Made by a program: the position numbers and the translations under genes
The notes under the pieces: generated by a model
Seen by the model: the letters and a program-made list of their open reading frames with translations, nothing else
What the model was told of the DNA's origin: nothing
Databases searched by the model: none
NCBI GenBank assembly: GCA_001044195.1
Contig: LFCU01000073.1
Span: forward strand, 1-43,603
Origin: Candidatus Achromatium palustre
GTDB lineage: Bacteria > Pseudomonadota > Gammaproteobacteria > Chromatiales > Chromatiaceae
Direction: 5' to 3'
Length of the DNA: 43,603 nucleotides
Shown: positions 43,024-43,603 of the stretch, piece by piece
Layout of the letters: each line of letters begins with the position of its first letter
How positions within the stretch are numbered: the first letter of the stretch is position 1

Positions 43024-43560
43024 ATGGGCCGCAGTCGCTATTATATGACTGAACCTAACAAACCACATTTCATAACCAGTACTGTATTAGAGTGGCTTCC
43101 AGTGTTCACTCGCCCTGATACCACTAACATTATTTTGGGAAGCTGGCAATATCTCCGAGCTAATGATGATTTTAAGTTATATAGTTATGTAATTCTTGAC
43201 AATCATTTACATTTAATTGCCCAATCCTCGCATTTAGATAACTGTATTAAACGGTTCAGATCTTATACCGCACGTTGTATTATCGATTATTTACAGCAAC
43301 ATAATGTGCGGTTGTTGCTTGAGCGTTTGGCATTTGCTAAAAAAGCTCATAAAAAAGATAGAGATTACCAATTTTGGCAGGAAGGTACGCACCCAGAGAT
43401 GATTATCAACGAAGAAATGATGCGTGAAAAGATTGCATATATACATAATAATCCTGTAAAAAGAGGTTATGTAGATTTGCCAGAACATTGGCGGTATTCA
43501 AGTGCGCGAAATTATATGGGCCAAGAAGGGTTGATTGAGATTGATTACTGGATAATGTAG
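43024..43560 (+). CDS. REP-associated tyrosine transposase (RAYT, Y1_Tnp family)
   Basis: The protein has 178 residues, typical for the family. It starts MGRSRYYMTEPNKPHFITST. The HUH metal-binding motif is in VILDNHLHLIAQ (about 58-69), with WQEGTHPEMI, REKIAYIHNNPVKRGYV and HWRYSSARNY after it. RAYTs cut and join single-stranded DNA at REP hairpins and are believed to spread REPs; they are usually single-copy genes bounded by REPs. That is the case here: REP units lie just before the gene and start at its stop codon. The ATG has a weak AGGAAT ribosome binding site. Confidence 0.92.
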   Translation: MGRSRYYMTEPNKPHFITSTVLEWLPVFTRPDTTNIILGSWQYLRANDDFKLYSYVILDNHLHLIAQSSHLDNCIKRFRSYTARCIIDYLQQHNVRLLLERLAFAKKAHKKDRDYQFWQEGTHPEMIINEEMMREKIAYIHNNPVKRGYVDLPEHWRYSSARNYMGQEGLIEIDYWIM

Positions 43561-43603
43561 GACGCAGAGCGTCCAGGATGCATTCCCACGCAGAGCGTGG
43601 GAA
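43558..43603. repeat. REP unit 6 (inverted), right of the transposase, cut by the window end
   Basis: It begins at the transposase stop (TAGGACGCAGAGCGTCC) and runs into the edge of the window at CGTGGGAA. Confidence 0.85.

Overview
The window is AT-rich bacterial chromosome, most likely from a gammaproteobacterium close to the large sulfur bacteria (Beggiatoaceae/Thiotrichales type). The evidence is indirect: gammaproteobacterial housekeeping proteins (FolP, GlyA, NrdR, TldD, L31), a class III-type PhaC remnant, paired bacteriohemerythrins, proteins with FGE-sulfatase domains (one fused to a Ser/Thr kinase), and an unusually dense load of small dispersed repeats. No marker in the window fixes the taxon.

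Layout. 1-820: tnpB remnant and repeats. 821-2443: membrane FGE-sulfatase protein. 2445-6850: RND efflux permease and adaptor on the minus strand. 6.9-8.7 kb: repeat-filled spacer with a small membrane protein. 8.7-11.8 kb: cyclic-nucleotide-binding protein, GltS-type symporter, MotA/ExbB-like membrane protein and lipoprotein. 12-16.1 kb: EEP-fold membrane protein, FolP, Uma2 nuclease, thermonuclease, ribosomal protein L31. 16.2-16.6 kb: IS605-like relic. 16.7-19.8 kb: zinc-ribbon rhomboid protease, GNAT-nitrilase fusion, tRNA-Leu(UAG).

20.4-31.8 kb is the most interesting block, all on the plus strand. It holds a DUF4198-like periplasmic protein, a NapH-type polyferredoxin, a double-cubane/2-hydroxyacyl-CoA dehydratase-like reductase, a HigA-like regulator and an ASKHA activase. 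A 1.3 kb gap with a hicBA module follows. After it come a TonB-dependent receptor, a SafE/DsbD-like membrane protein, ExbB, ExbD and a TonB with a TolA-like helical spacer. I infer that a TonB-energised outer-membrane uptake system is coupled to an ATP-driven low-potential reductase; the substrate is unknown. A tonB 3' remnant just before the first gene and an xisI insertion between the first two genes show that the block has been rearranged.

31.8-39.3 kb: phaC remnant, TldD, GlyA, NrdR, two hemerythrins, a broken Uma2 gene, a GNAT-like protein between two group II intron 3' remnants, and another tnpB remnant. 39.3-42.4 kb: a 1033-residue kinase-FGE protein whose last codons look like the variable region of a diversity-generating retroelement. 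42.4-43.6 kb: REP hairpins and a REP-associated tyrosine transposase.

Small mobile repeats affect many gene edges. At least one supplies a start codon, one supplies the end of folP, and one 100-bp family has two copies differing at a single base, so movement is recent.
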